This document shows positions 34,098 to 42,780 of a stretch of 64,000 bases of DNA, piece after piece. The number at the start of each line of letters is the position of its first letter. Within the stretch, counting starts at the first letter, position 1. The translations under genes were made by a program, and so were the position numbers. The stretch covers positions 186,001 to 250,000 of the forward strand of contig NZ_JADLZT010000002.1 in the NCBI RefSeq assembly GCF_015453285.1, in the 5' to 3' direction. This DNA is from Lysobacter niastensis (GTDB taxonomy: Bacteria > Pseudomonadota > Gammaproteobacteria > Xanthomonadales > Xanthomonadaceae). The notes beneath the pieces are model-generated. The model worked only from the letters and a program-made list of their open reading frames with translations, made no database searches and was not told where the DNA came from.

Positions 34098-34882
34098 GGC
34101 TTGCCCTCCTCGTCACCGGCGGCCGGCACATCCACTGCGACCAGTTGGATCCGCTTGGCGTCCTTGGGCGGCGTGAACGTGAAATTGGCATCGCTGAGCG
34201 ACGGACTGGTGTTCCAGGTCAGCGTCGACGCGTATTGCGGGTGCGTCGGGTCGTCGGTGGTGGTGATCACCAGCCGGCGCGGCAACGGCTTGCTGCCAGC
34301 CTCGATCCAGACCTGCCAGTCCACGCCCTCCTGGCGGAACGCGTATTGCTCGGTGACGGTGCCACCGATGCGCGCGGGACCGACGAAGGTGGCCGACTTC
34401 AACGCCGAGGTGGGCGCGCGTTCGGTACCCCACAGGAACAGGTCCGCCAATGGAAACTCGATGTCGTACCGGTCGGCAGCGACGCCGAGCAGTTCCTTGA
34501 TCGTCGGCGGCGCGTCGACGGTCGCGTAGTAATTGTTCTTGCTGCCGTACACGGTCAACGACTTGCCGTCGTAGAACAGCTGGCGCTCCTTGCGATCGGT
34601 CTTGATATCCATGTGCAGGCCGTTCGGCGTCCGCACCTTGTAATCGACGGTGCCCGGGAACTGCAGCTTCTCGCCGTCCTCCATGACGAGGTCGAGTGTC
34701 GAGTCGCCGTGCACGGTGAATGTCTTGAGACTGCGCAGGTACTTGCCCATCGCATCGAGCGCGGCCAGTGCCTTGGGTTCGACCGTCGCTGTCGACGTCG
34801 ATGCCGATGCGTCCTGCGCATGGACGGCGGGCGCGGCCAGCAACGCCGCGCACAGCGCCAGGGTGAGTGGGGTGGAATGCAT
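34094..34882 (-). CDS. DUF2092 exported protein
   Basis: 262 residues. The ATG at 34882 opens a signal peptide (MHSTPLTLALCAALLAAPAV then HAQ). The body matches DUF2092: ALAALDAMGKYLRSLKTFTV, DYKVRTPNGLHMDIKTDRKE, QLFYDGKSLTVYGSKNNYYA, and a C-terminal lipoprotein-carrier-like half (LPRRLVITTTDDPTHPQYAS). The fold is expected to resemble LolA/LolB-type periplasmic carriers, so it may bind a hydrophobic ligand, which is inference. It is first of the four-gene set; its stop overlaps the next start by four bases. Confidence 0.9.
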   Translation of the reverse strand: MHSTPLTLALCAALLAAPAVHAQDASASTSTATVEPKALAALDAMGKYLRSLKTFTVHGDSTLDLVMEDGEKLQFPGTVDYKVRTPNGLHMDIKTDRKERQLFYDGKSLTVYGSKNNYYATVDAPPTIKELLGVAADRYDIEFPLADLFLWGTERAPTSALKSATFVGPARIGGTVTEQYAFRQEGVDWQVWIEAGSKPLPRRLVITTTDDPTHPQYASTLTWNTSPSLSDANFTFTPPKDAKRIQLVAVDVPAAGDEEGKP

Positions 34883-35332
34883 GGCGGTGGCTCTCCTCAA
34901 ACGACGATGGTCCAAGGTGCCCGGTGGATGCCGGAGTGCCGCGGGGGCGATCCGGTAGTGCGGCGCGATCGTCTGCTCGCGCCGTGTGCGCCGGGGGATG
35001 CGCTGCACAGCGTTCGCGCATGGCGCACGCACTGCGTCGAGGCAATCGGCGACATGGTTGCCCGAGCGGGCGCCACTCCCTTCACCTCCGCTGCACGCCC
35101 ATCCCTGGCGTCCCCGGCCGCCGATCGGCCGCGTGCCAACGCGCGCCGCCACCGACGAACCTTCACCGGCGAGCGCCGCCTTGCGCGTTCGTTGCTTGGA
35201 GTAACATTCGTGAAAGCCCTGTCGATAGGGCGTGAAGCGCGCGGCAAAGCCGCCCAGGCGGCCTTGCGAAGCCGCGGGGCGTATTCAGCCGAGTCGTCGC
35301 GCACTGCTTCCATTCAACGCGACGCATACCGC
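34883..35332. other. 450-bp divergent intergenic region
   Basis: Separates the DUF2092 operon (minus) from uppP (plus) and must carry both promoters. I see no gene in it; frames crossing it are Arg/Pro-rich GC shadows. A small hairpin, CCCTGTCGATAGGG, lies at 35217-35230, just after an AT-richer patch (GGAGTAACATTCGTGAAA) that could belong to the uppP promoter. No clear -35/-10 pair was found. Confidence 0.4.
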
Positions 35333-36187
35333 ATGACCGATCTCATCGCCGCGCTGCTGCTCGGCATCATCGAAGGCATCACCGAGTTCCTGCCGATCTC
35401 CAGCACCGGCCACCTGCTGATCGCCGAGCGCTGGCTCGGTCATCGCTCCGATCTGTTCAACATCTCGATCCAGGCCGGCGCGATCCTCGCGGTCGTGCTG
35501 ATCTACCGCCAGCGGCTGTGGGACCTGGCGATGTCGTTCACCGGCCGTCCGGCGCCCGCCGAGCACAGCCCGGCGCACATCGCCCTGACCGTGCCGGAGG
35601 AGCGCGACTACACGTTCAAGCTCGCGGCTGCGTTCGGCGTCACGGCCGTGCTGGGCGTGGTGGTGAAGAAGCTGGGCTTCGAGCTGCCCGACCAGGTCAC
35701 TCCGATCGCATGGGCGCTGGTGCTGGGCGGCGTGTGGATGATCGCGGCAGAACATTTCGCCGCCAAGCGCGCCGCCGTGATGGGAGAGCGCACCCGGATC
35801 ACCTGGACCGTGGCGATCCTGGTCGGCATCGCGCAGGTCGTCGCCGGCGTGTTCCCAGGCACCTCACGGTCGGGCGCGACGATCTTCATCGCGTTACTGG
35901 CCGGCACGACCTCGCGCGCCGCCGCGGCGGAGTTCACGTTCCTGGTGGGCATTCCGACCATGTTCGCCGCGACCGCCTACGAGCTGCTCGACGTGGTGCG
36001 CAGCGGCGAAGCGGCACACGAGGACTGGACCGCGCTCGCGGTGGCCTTCGCCGCTTCGACGATCACGGCCTTCATCGCCGTGAAGTGGCTGCTGCGCTAC
36101 ATCCAGACGCACCGTTTCACCGTGTTCGCGATCTATCGCTTCTTCCTCGGCGCGGCATTGCTGCTGCTGGTACCGGCGGGCAGCTGA
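35333..36187 (+). CDS. uppP: Undecaprenyl-diphosphatase
   Basis: Integral inner-membrane enzyme that dephosphorylates undecaprenyl diphosphate so the carrier can be reused in peptidoglycan and O-antigen synthesis; overproduction gives bacitracin resistance. 284 residues with the BacA signatures LLGIIEGITEFLPISSTGHL (residues 9-28) and VFPGTSRSGATI (about residue 180), the two (E/Q)-x-x-x-E and PGxSRSxxT motifs. Seven or eight membrane helices. ATG 35333 lies inside a longer frame whose upstream part is Arg-rich and not UppP-like. A lipoprotein gene follows after 76 bases. Confidence 0.97.
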   Translation: MTDLIAALLLGIIEGITEFLPISSTGHLLIAERWLGHRSDLFNISIQAGAILAVVLIYRQRLWDLAMSFTGRPAPAEHSPAHIALTVPEERDYTFKLAAAFGVTAVLGVVVKKLGFELPDQVTPIAWALVLGGVWMIAAEHFAAKRAAVMGERTRITWTVAILVGIAQVVAGVFPGTSRSGATIFIALLAGTTSRAAAAEFTFLVGIPTMFAATAYELLDVVRSGEAAHEDWTALAVAFAASTITAFIAVKWLLRYIQTHRFTVFAIYRFFLGAALLLLVPAGS

Positions 36188-36263
36188 ACCACAAACTCCG
36201 GCACGACCGCGTCCCGACGCCGGCGCCGATACACTCCGGACCGGCTTCCCCGGGAGAAAGGAC

Positions 36264-37070
36264 ATGAAGCGGCTCGCGTTGCTGACCCTTCCGCTGGCTC
36301 TGGCGGCCTGCGCCAAGCCGGTGCACGACACGGACACGCCGCCTGCACCGGCAGCTGCAGCTGCGACGGCCGATGCCACCCTGCTCGGCGGCTACCACTG
36401 GAAGCTCGCCAACGCGGTCGACGCGCAGGGCCGGCGCATCGACGCCCTGTTCGTCAGGGCCGAACGTCCGGTGCAACTCGACTTCTCCGACGGACGTATC
36501 AGCGTGACCAACACATGCAATCGCATGGGCGGTGCCTACACGCTCGAAGGCGGACGACTGGCGATCCCGCGCATGGCCTCGACGATGATGGCGTGCGCCG
36601 ATCCGAAGCTGATGGCGCTCGACAGGGAGGTCGGCATGCGCCTGGAGTCGCCGCAGGCACTGGCCGTTCAACGCGGCGATGTTCCGCAGCTGACCCTGAC
36701 CTCGGCCAGCGGCGATGCGTTGACGTTCAACGGCGAGGCGACTGCGCAGACGCGCTACGGCGGCGCGGGCGAAACGGTGTTCATGGAAGTGGCGGCACAG
36801 CGCAAGCCGTGCAGCCACCCGCTGATCCGCGACATGCAGTGCCTGCAGGTGAGGGACGTGCACTACGACGAGCGTGGGCTGAAGACCGGCACGCCCGGAC
36901 CGTGGCAGCCGCTGTACCAGGAGATCGAGGGGTACGAGCACACCGATGGCGTGCGCAACGTGTTGCGGCTGAAGCGCTACGATGTGCGCAACCCGCCAGC
37001 CGACGCATCCTCGGTGGCCTACGTGCTCGACATGGTCGTGGAGTCGGAGACGGTCCGCGAAGGCAAGTAA
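36264..37070 (+). CDS. META and DUF4377 domain lipoprotein
   Basis: 268 residues with AGAAAGG before the ATG. The lipobox is LALAAC (Cys16). Residues ~40-150 form a META (HslJ-like) domain, with LGGYHWKLANAVDAQGRRID, VTNTCNRMGGAYTLEGGRLA and STMMACADPKLMALDREVG. From ~170 a DUF4377 domain follows: FMEVAAQRKPCSHPLIRDMQ, CLQVRDVHYDERGL, WQPLYQEIEGYEHTDGVRNV and LRLKRYDVRNPPADASS. This two-domain lipoprotein layout is known in several proteobacteria; function is undefined, possibly envelope stress or motility-related as for HslJ. Transcribed alone or with uppP. Confidence 0.92.
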   Translation: MKRLALLTLPLALAACAKPVHDTDTPPAPAAAAATADATLLGGYHWKLANAVDAQGRRIDALFVRAERPVQLDFSDGRISVTNTCNRMGGAYTLEGGRLAIPRMASTMMACADPKLMALDREVGMRLESPQALAVQRGDVPQLTLTSASGDALTFNGEATAQTRYGGAGETVFMEVAAQRKPCSHPLIRDMQCLQVRDVHYDERGLKTGTPGPWQPLYQEIEGYEHTDGVRNVLRLKRYDVRNPPADASSVAYVLDMVVESETVREGK

Positions 37071-37113
37071 TCGCGGTGCCTGAAGCCGGAAGCCCAGCTC
37101 GTCGACGCTGGGC

Positions 37114-37740
37114 TCAGTCCTTCACTGCCGGGTTGAGCGAGTAGGTGCCGTGGATCGCCGCCTCGGCCAGCACATGCCCGTGCATGGCTGCGAACACGTC
37201 GGCGGCGCTGAACTTCTCCGGCAGCGGCAGGCGCTCGACGTCGAGCGCAAACAGGCGGAAGAAGTAACGGTGCAGGCGCAGGTCGTTGGGCGGCGGGAAC
37301 GGGCCGTCGTAGCCCTGCCAGTCGCCCGACATCGATGCATCGCCTGCGAACCAGCCGGTGTAGTCGTTCAGGCCCTGGCGCGAACCTGCCGGACCCGACG
37401 GATTGCGCTTGCCGTGAGGCACCACGCCATCGCTGCAGCTGCCGGCGGCGATCTCGCGCACGGCGGCGCCAATGTCGGCCACGGCCCAGTGCACGAAATC
37501 GCAGCGCGGCTGGTCGGACGGGATCAGCACGCCCTCCTTGCCGACCATCTCGGGCACCGTCGGCACATCGGGATCGATGCACAGCAGCGCGAACGACTTC
37601 GTACCGTCCGGTACGCCATCCCACGCCAGGTGTGGATTGCGGTTCGGTGCGAAACCGAAGCCGTCGGCCGTGGCCTGGCCGGCGGCGAACTCGGCCGGAA
37701 TGCGGTGGCGATGTTCGAAGCTGTCACTGCGGATCTGCAT
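37114..37740 (-). CDS. PEBP-family (YbhB/YbcL-like) protein
   Basis: 208 residues from ATG 37740. Phosphatidylethanolamine-binding-protein features: NPHLAWDGVPDGTKSFALLC with IDPDVP (the conserved ligand-site Asp-Pro-Asp), FVHWAVADI with the His, and DYTGWFAGD, GYDGPFPPPND, LRLHRYFFRLFALD toward the end, where GPxPP-x-x-x-x-HRY is the family hallmark. No signal peptide. Bacterial members have no settled function; kinase-regulation and lipid-binding roles are proposed. It converges on the META/DUF4377 gene. Confidence 0.93.
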   Translation of the reverse strand: MQIRSDSFEHRHRIPAEFAAGQATADGFGFAPNRNPHLAWDGVPDGTKSFALLCIDPDVPTVPEMVGKEGVLIPSDQPRCDFVHWAVADIGAAVREIAAGSCSDGVVPHGKRNPSGPAGSRQGLNDYTGWFAGDASMSGDWQGYDGPFPPPNDLRLHRYFFRLFALDVERLPLPEKFSAADVFAAMHGHVLAEAAIHGTYSLNPAVKD

Positions 37741-37763
37741 TGCGATCTCCGACGATGGAACTA

Positions 37764-37800
37764 CCTCACACCAACCCCTCTCCCGGTGGGAGAGGGGCTT
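37764..37800. repeat. Recurring CCCCTCTCCC hairpin element (copy 2)
   Basis: CCTCACACCAACCCCTCTCC with the matching GGGAGAGGGGCTT arm, the same element as at 28201 with a shorter loop. It sits between the TPR-sulfotransferase stop and the PEBP start. Confidence 0.75.
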
Positions 37801-37804
37801 CACG

Positions 37805-39877
37805 TCAAGCGGCCGGATAGCCCATGCGCTGCGCCACCGGGGACAGCAGCGCGAATGCCTCGGCCAGCGGGCCGGCGTACTTGCGCCAGTGGCCGGGCTC
37901 GAAGCGCTGCGGACCGAGCGCCTGCTGCGGCGCGGCGGCGATGCTGATCTGCAGCGCATCGGCGATGGCCTGGCCGATACCCATCGGCTGGTCGGCGATC
38001 TCGTCGAGCTTGATCAGGCGGTGCGGGTACAGGTTCTGCTCGTGCAGGTCGGCGAGCTGCTCCAGCGACTGCGCCATCCAGCGTGCGGCGACCACCGGCG
38101 ATTCCAGCGCGAACGGCGCAGGCGCACCGAAGGCGAGCCAGTCCAGCAGCATGTCGCGCGGATCGCGGATCACCGCCATCAGCACCGCGTCGCCCAGATG
38201 CGGGCGCAGCGCGCGCAACATCGCGTTGTCCCAGAACAGCAGCCAGTCGAAGATGTTGCCGTCCTGGATCTCGCGCGACGGCAGCAGGTCGCGCCACTGC
38301 GAGACCAGGGCTTCGCCGTCGGCCGCGCCCGAATCGAGCATGGTCACGGTGTCGTAGCGCTGGAACAGGTCGTTCGGCGGCCTCGAGGCGAAACGGTCGG
38401 CGCGCAGCGGCCCGGCGGCCATGTCGAAGGTGACCGCGACGCGTTCGACCAGCGAACCGGGCAGGCCCCACAGCAGCAGCACGCCCTTCGGCGCGTCCGA
38501 CAACGGCGCCAGCTCCGGCCAGTCGCCGGTGCGGGTGCTGGTCGGCGGCAGCGGCAGACGGTTCGGTGCCGCTTCGGCCTGCAACTCGACCCACGTTTCC
38601 GCGGCGGCGGCGTGGTGCCCGGCGTTGTCGAGCACGCGGCCGAGCAACTGGCGCAGGTTGCGCTTGACGGCTGCGTCCGGTGCGCGGCTGATCAGGCTTT
38701 CGACGCGGCTCACGGCACCTTCCGGATCGCGCTGCATCAGGTGGTCGACCACGCGCATCTCGGCCTGGGTGTGGCCCGGCTCGAGTTCGGTGATGCGCCA
38801 GGCGATCGCTTCGGCCTGCTCTGCCTCGCCCGCCTGCTGGTGGATCGTCGCCATCGCCTGCATGGCCTGGATCGATTCCGGCATCGCCTGCAGCCAGCGC
38901 TCGACCACGTTGCGGGCACCGGCTTCGGCAAACGGCTCGAACAGCAGGCGCGCGTGCCACAGGTCGGCGGCCTGCGGATGCTCGGTCAGCGCGGTATCGA
39001 GCGTGTCGCGCGCTTCGTCCTCGGCACCGAGACGGCGCCAGGCCTCGCACAGCGCGACCACCGGACGACGGGCCTCAGGCTGCGCCGCGAATGCCGGACG
39101 CAGCACCGCCAGCGCACGCTCGTTGCGGCCGGCGGCGAGTTCGAGCTCACCCACGACCACCTGCAGGGCCGGCGTCGCATGACCGCCTTCGAGCAGCGGC
39201 GCGAGTTCGTCCGCGGCTTCGGCGGGGCGGCCTTGGCGCGCGACGATGTCGGCGACCAGCGCGCGCAGCGGACGCGAGGACGGATTGGCTTCGAGCAGAC
39301 GGCGGAACGCCTGCTCGGCGAAGGCCAGGTGGCCCTTGGCGAGGTAGGCGAAGCCGAGCGAGTGACGCAGCTGCGCGTCGTCCGGCGCACGCTCGGCGGC
39401 GCGGCTGAGGATGCCCAGCGCCTTGTCGGCATCGCCGCGGCGCAACGCGAGCGTGCCTTCGACGGCGGACACGTGCGGATGATCCGGCGCGATGCGCGAA
39501 GCGATGCGGACGATACGCTCGGCTTCGTCGAGGTCGCCGCGGCCCAGCGCCAGCTGCGCCTGCACGATGTAGGCGGGGAACTGGTTCGGATCGAGACCCA
39601 CGGCGCGGGCAAGCGCGGCCTGGGCTTCGTCGAGCTGGCGCTCCTGCAGCAGCAGGCCGGCACGTTCCAGGTGCAGGTTGGCATCGTCCGGCGCCAGGGC
39701 GATGGCCTGGTCGATGGCGGCGACGGAGCCCTCGCGGTCGCCATCCAGGCGCAGTGCCGCGGCCAGCAGGCGGTGCGAGGTGGCATCTTCTGGCTGGGCG
39801 GCGACGGCCTCGCGCGCGGCGGCCAGCGCTTCGGAGGCGGCACCACGACGCAGGGCGTCGATAATCGGTTGATACAT
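37805..39877 (-). CDS. TPR protein with C-terminal sulfotransferase-like domain (690 aa)
   Basis: Residues 1 to about 430 are consecutive tetratricopeptide-like helical repeats (for example SHRLLAAALRLDGDREGSVA, NLHLERAGLLLQERQLDEAQ, VEGTLALRRGDADKALGILS). The last ~220 residues form a sulfotransferase-like domain: GVLLLWGLPGSLVERVAVTF in place of the PAPS-binding loop, DAVLMAVIRDPRDMLLDWLA matching the RDPRD motif, and RFEPGHWRKYAGPL matching the usual W-R-x-Y end. The 5' loop lacks the normal P-loop-like basic residues (xPKSGT), so PAPS use is uncertain. Probably cytosolic. It starts 81 bases after the YheT-like gene. Confidence 0.9.
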   Translation of the reverse strand: MYQPIIDALRRGAASEALAAAREAVAAQPEDATSHRLLAAALRLDGDREGSVAAIDQAIALAPDDANLHLERAGLLLQERQLDEAQAALARAVGLDPNQFPAYIVQAQLALGRGDLDEAERIVRIASRIAPDHPHVSAVEGTLALRRGDADKALGILSRAAERAPDDAQLRHSLGFAYLAKGHLAFAEQAFRRLLEANPSSRPLRALVADIVARQGRPAEAADELAPLLEGGHATPALQVVVGELELAAGRNERALAVLRPAFAAQPEARRPVVALCEAWRRLGAEDEARDTLDTALTEHPQAADLWHARLLFEPFAEAGARNVVERWLQAMPESIQAMQAMATIHQQAGEAEQAEAIAWRITELEPGHTQAEMRVVDHLMQRDPEGAVSRVESLISRAPDAAVKRNLRQLLGRVLDNAGHHAAAAETWVELQAEAAPNRLPLPPTSTRTGDWPELAPLSDAPKGVLLLWGLPGSLVERVAVTFDMAAGPLRADRFASRPPNDLFQRYDTVTMLDSGAADGEALVSQWRDLLPSREIQDGNIFDWLLFWDNAMLRALRPHLGDAVLMAVIRDPRDMLLDWLAFGAPAPFALESPVVAARWMAQSLEQLADLHEQNLYPHRLIKLDEIADQPMGIGQAIADALQISIAAAPQQALGPQRFEPGHWRKYAGPLAEAFALLSPVAQRMGYPAA

Positions 39878-39958
39878 GGACGGCTCGAAATACGGACGAA
39901 ACCGCGATTGTAGCGGTGCCGTGCAGCCGCTGCGGAGGTTCCGGAGCCCGCGCCCTGC

Positions 39959-40963
39959 TCAGCCGGCCGCGTCTTCCATGCGTTGGGCGATCCAGCGCTC
40001 GGCGAAACCGTCCAGGCGGGCGCTTTCCAGGAATCCGCAGTGGCCGCCCCACGGCGAGATCTCCAGCCGCGCCGATTCGGGCAGTCGCAGCGCGCGGAAT
40101 GCGTCGACCGGAATCACCGGGTCGTCCTGTGCCATCAGGATGCTGGCCGGCACCTGCAGCCCGGCCAGGCGTTCGCCGGCGATCGAATACCCGTCGAAGT
40201 AGCGCTCCAGCGAGCCGAAATCGGTGTGGCGCTCGACCATCCACTGGGTCAGCGGCCGCATGCGCAGGCCCAGGACACGGTCGTCGAATGCGTGCGTCTG
40301 CGGGAACAGTTCGCGCTTGCGGACCAGCGAGGCCCGCCATTTGCGCTCGAAATACCACATGTAGACGGCCAGCCCCTGCTCCATCGCGTCCATCGTCCGC
40401 GAGGGGTCGAGCACCGGGCAGACCGCGGCGACATGCGCCAACGCCAGGCCAGCGCCAGGTGCGCGCAATGCCAGGCGCAGCGCGAAATTGCCGCCGAGCG
40501 AATAGCCCGCCACCGACATCGGCCGGTCCGGGAAGCGCCGGGCGACATCGCAGGCCGCATGGACGACCTCGTCGATGCGGTTGGAGTGGAACAGACCCTC
40601 GTTCAGGTCGTGGGTGTCGCCGTGGTCGCGGAAGTTCAGCCGGAACACGTCGAAGCCACGCTGCAGCAGCTGCGCCGCGGTCAGGCGCATGTAGCTGGAA
40701 TCGACGCTGCCCTCCCAGCCGTGCAGCAGCAGCACCATGCCGCGCGCGTTGGTGCCGGGGACGGTGCTGTGCAGACCCTGCAGGCGGACGCCATCGCCGC
40801 CATCGATCAGGTACGGCCGGGTCACGGCGCCCAGGCGGCCGAGGATGCGCTCGCCGTGGCGGCGCCGCAGCAGGCTGGTGCCCAGCAGCGACTGCACGTG
40901 CGGATTGCGCAGCCAACGCGGCGGACGGTAGTCGGCGGCGGTCAGCGTGCCCGGATTCACCAT
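39959..40963 (-). CDS. yheT: YheT-type alpha/beta hydrolase
   Basis: 334 residues from ATG 40963. The family start YRPPRWLRNPHVQSLLGTSL is present, followed by VLLLHGWEGSVDSSYMR (oxyanion region), the nucleophile elbow GYSLGGN with Ser155, FRLNFRDHGDTHDLNEGLFH typical of the COG0429 group, and the acid and base in MAQDDPVIP and WGGHCGF. Predicted carboxylester hydrolase; the natural substrate is not known. No signal peptide. It lies between the PlsC acyltransferase and the TPR-sulfotransferase, all on the minus strand, with gaps of 61 and 81 bases. Confidence 0.92.
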   Translation of the reverse strand: MVNPGTLTAADYRPPRWLRNPHVQSLLGTSLLRRRHGERILGRLGAVTRPYLIDGGDGVRLQGLHSTVPGTNARGMVLLLHGWEGSVDSSYMRLTAAQLLQRGFDVFRLNFRDHGDTHDLNEGLFHSNRIDEVVHAACDVARRFPDRPMSVAGYSLGGNFALRLALRAPGAGLALAHVAAVCPVLDPSRTMDAMEQGLAVYMWYFERKWRASLVRKRELFPQTHAFDDRVLGLRMRPLTQWMVERHTDFGSLERYFDGYSIAGERLAGLQVPASILMAQDDPVIPVDAFRALRLPESARLEISPWGGHCGFLESARLDGFAERWIAQRMEDAAG

Positions 40964-41024
40964 GGGCGGGACGATAGCCCGTGAAATTCGAGTGGTCGCA
41001 CTAGCCAACGCCCGGTCCCCACAG

Positions 41025-41831
41025 TCAGCTGGTCATTGCCTCGACGATGCGCTGGCGGGCCAGCTCGGCGATGCGGCGGCGGCCATCGGTCTCGCCGGGC
41101 ATGATCGGTTCGAGGAAATGGATCTCGGCGAGGCGCTGCGGTTCTCCGAGCAGTCGCACGAAATTGCCCATGAAGCTCTCGCCCTTCTGGAACGCGACCA
41201 CCTGCTGTGCGTTGCCGTCCTGGCCGTAGCGCAGCGCGACCGGCTGTACCGGCACACCGGCCTCGACCGCGGCCAGGAAGATGCGCGCATGGAACGGGCC
41301 GATCTCGCCGCCACCCCGCGTGCCGCCCTCGGGGAACACGCCGACCGAACGGCCATTGCGCAGCCGCGCCAGCATTTCGTGCAGCACACCGCCGAGCGAT
41401 TCGGTGCTGCCGCGGTGATGGAAGATCGTCTCGCCGCGCGCGGCCAGCCAGCCGACGACGGGCCAGCTCTCGATTTCGCGCTTGGCGACGAAGCCCATCA
41501 TGCGCTGGCTGTGCAGCGTCTCGATGTCGATCCAGCTGACGTGGTTGGCGACGAACATCGCCGCACCCGGCAGCGGCTCGCCGTAACGGCGCAGGCGGAA
41601 GCCGAACACGCGCAGGAGTCCGGCCGACCAGGCGCGGATGGCGCGGTGCTCCAGGGTCTCGTTGCCGACGCGCAGGTTGCGCGTGACCGGCGTGGTCAGC
41701 AGCAGCGTCAGCGGCAGGTCGATGACGACATGCCACAGCAGCAGCGGGACACGGATCAGGTAGCGGAGCGCGCGCGCGACCGGCGCGTCGGCATGCGCGG
41801 TCGCGCCGGTGTGGGGTGACGGCGCATTCAT
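41025..41831 (-). CDS. 1-acylglycerol-3-phosphate acyltransferase (PlsC family)
   Basis: 268 residues from ATG 41831. A membrane segment (RVPLLLWHVVIDLPLTLLLT) is followed by the acyltransferase motifs NHVSWID (His-x4-Asp, His96 and Asp101) and FPEGGTR (residues 165-171; most members have FPEGTR, here with one extra Gly), and the later PVQPVALRY. It would acylate lysophosphatidate or a related lysolipid at the inner membrane. An additional upstream Met 16 codons earlier is less likely. The hotdog thioesterase gene ends 44 bases upstream, so these two acyl-handling genes are probably cotranscribed. Confidence 0.92.
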   Translation of the reverse strand: MNAPSPHTGATAHADAPVARALRYLIRVPLLLWHVVIDLPLTLLLTTPVTRNLRVGNETLEHRAIRAWSAGLLRVFGFRLRRYGEPLPGAAMFVANHVSWIDIETLHSQRMMGFVAKREIESWPVVGWLAARGETIFHHRGSTESLGGVLHEMLARLRNGRSVGVFPEGGTRGGGEIGPFHARIFLAAVEAGVPVQPVALRYGQDGNAQQVVAFQKGESFMGNFVRLLGEPQRLAEIHFLEPIMPGETDGRRRIAELARQRIVEAMTS

Positions 41832-41875
41832 TGCGGAAACGATACCGAAGCGCCGGGCGACCGGCCAGCGCGGAA

Positions 41876-42325
41876 TCATGGACGCGGCATGACCGCGAGG
41901 GTCAGGCGCGAGATGCAGACCATGCGGCCGCGTTCATCCTCGATGCGGATCTCCCAGACCTGGGTGCGGCCACCGACGTGCAGCGGCCGCGCGGTGCCGG
42001 TGACGATGCCTTCGCGCGCGCCGCGCAGGTGGTTGGCATTGATCTCGATACCGACGCAGATCTCGTCTTCGCGGATGCAGAGCATCCCGGACATGCTGCC
42101 GAGCGTCTCGGCCAGCAGCACGGAGGCGCCGCCGTGGAGCAGCCCGTACGGCTGCCGGGTGCGAGCGTCGACCGGCATGGTGGCGCGCAGGTAGTCGGGG
42201 CCGATCTCGGTGAAGGCGATGCCGAGCGCTTCCATGGCCGTGCCCTTGGCCATCGCATTGACCGCGTCGAGCGTGGTGGGACGGAACAGCGGCTGGGCCG
42301 CGTCGGGGGGAGTCGTCGTGGTCAT
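41876..42325 (-). CDS. Hotdog-fold thioesterase (PaaI/MenI-like)
   Basis: 149 residues. The conserved stretch YGLLHGGASVLLAETLGSMS carries the LHGG motif and the catalytic acidic residue of the 4HBT-II/PaaI type; GIEINANHLRGAREGIVTGT and GRTQVWEIRIEDERGRMVCI complete the fold. It fits the acyl-CoA thioesterases of the 1,4-dihydroxy-2-naphthoyl-CoA (MenI-like) or YdiI/YbdB class, but the substrate cannot be read from sequence. First of the thioesterase-PlsC-YheT-TPR run on the minus strand. The 5' side faces the end of the small-protein array. Confidence 0.9.
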   Translation of the reverse strand: MTTTTPPDAAQPLFRPTTLDAVNAMAKGTAMEALGIAFTEIGPDYLRATMPVDARTRQPYGLLHGGASVLLAETLGSMSGMLCIREDEICVGIEINANHLRGAREGIVTGTARPLHVGGRTQVWEIRIEDERGRMVCISRLTLAVMPRP

Positions 42326-42433
42326 CGCGCCACGATAGCGGAGGCTGCCGGCCGATGCATTCGATGATTCATCCAGTATGGCCTTCGTGCTGCCAATTGC
42401 GATGAATGACCGTTAACAGGTGGGCATCGTCCA

Positions 42434-42493
42434 ACAAGAAAGATCCCCGCGGCCGACGCGCCTGAAGCCGGGGTGGCGCGTCGGACCGCGGGG
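42434..42493 (-). terminator. Long-stem terminator of the small-protein array
   Basis: CCCCGCGGCCGACGCGCC (42445-42462) pairs with 42475-42493 over 18 bp with one bulge; on the minus strand the stem is followed by ATCTTTCTTGTT. It lies 18 bases after the last small gene. Confidence 0.8.
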
Positions 42494-42510
42494 CGGAGGA
42501 ACTGGTCGGA

Positions 42511-42705
42511 TCAGGCGCAGCGGAAGCGGATCTGCGCCCAGTCGGTGGTGTAGCGGCGGGTGCAGCCATAACCGCTGCTCCGGCCGTAGCCGATGCCGAA
42601 GTCACGTTCGCGGCGAACCAGGCGGTCGGCAGCCGGGGCGTTGACCGGGGCGCGAGCGGGAAGCGGCTGGACGGTGGACAGTTCGGTGCGGAGCAGGGCG
42701 TTCAT
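42511..42705 (-). CDS. Small basic protein of a tandem paralogous array, copy 1 (64 aa)
   Basis: Third gene in transcription order. A variable, Pro/Ala-rich N-terminal half (MNALLRTELSTVQPLPARAP) precedes a near-invariant 34-residue end (RRERDFGIGYGRSSGYGCTR then RYTTDWAQIRFRCA). AAGGA lies seven bases before the ATG, the same spacing as in the other two copies, which supports coding. No signal peptide or membrane helix; strongly basic. No family recognised. Its coding and flanking sequence is almost identical to the neighbour's over ~120 bases, at an offset of exactly 270, showing a recent duplication. Confidence 0.8.
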   Translation of the reverse strand: MNALLRTELSTVQPLPARAPVNAPAADRLVRRERDFGIGYGRSSGYGCTRRYTTDWAQIRFRCA

Positions 42706-42780
42706 GGCGAAATCCTTGGGGCCCTCGGGCCGGTGTTTCAGAGATCCGCCGGACGGCTGGATCTCAGGAGTTGAAGCGGA

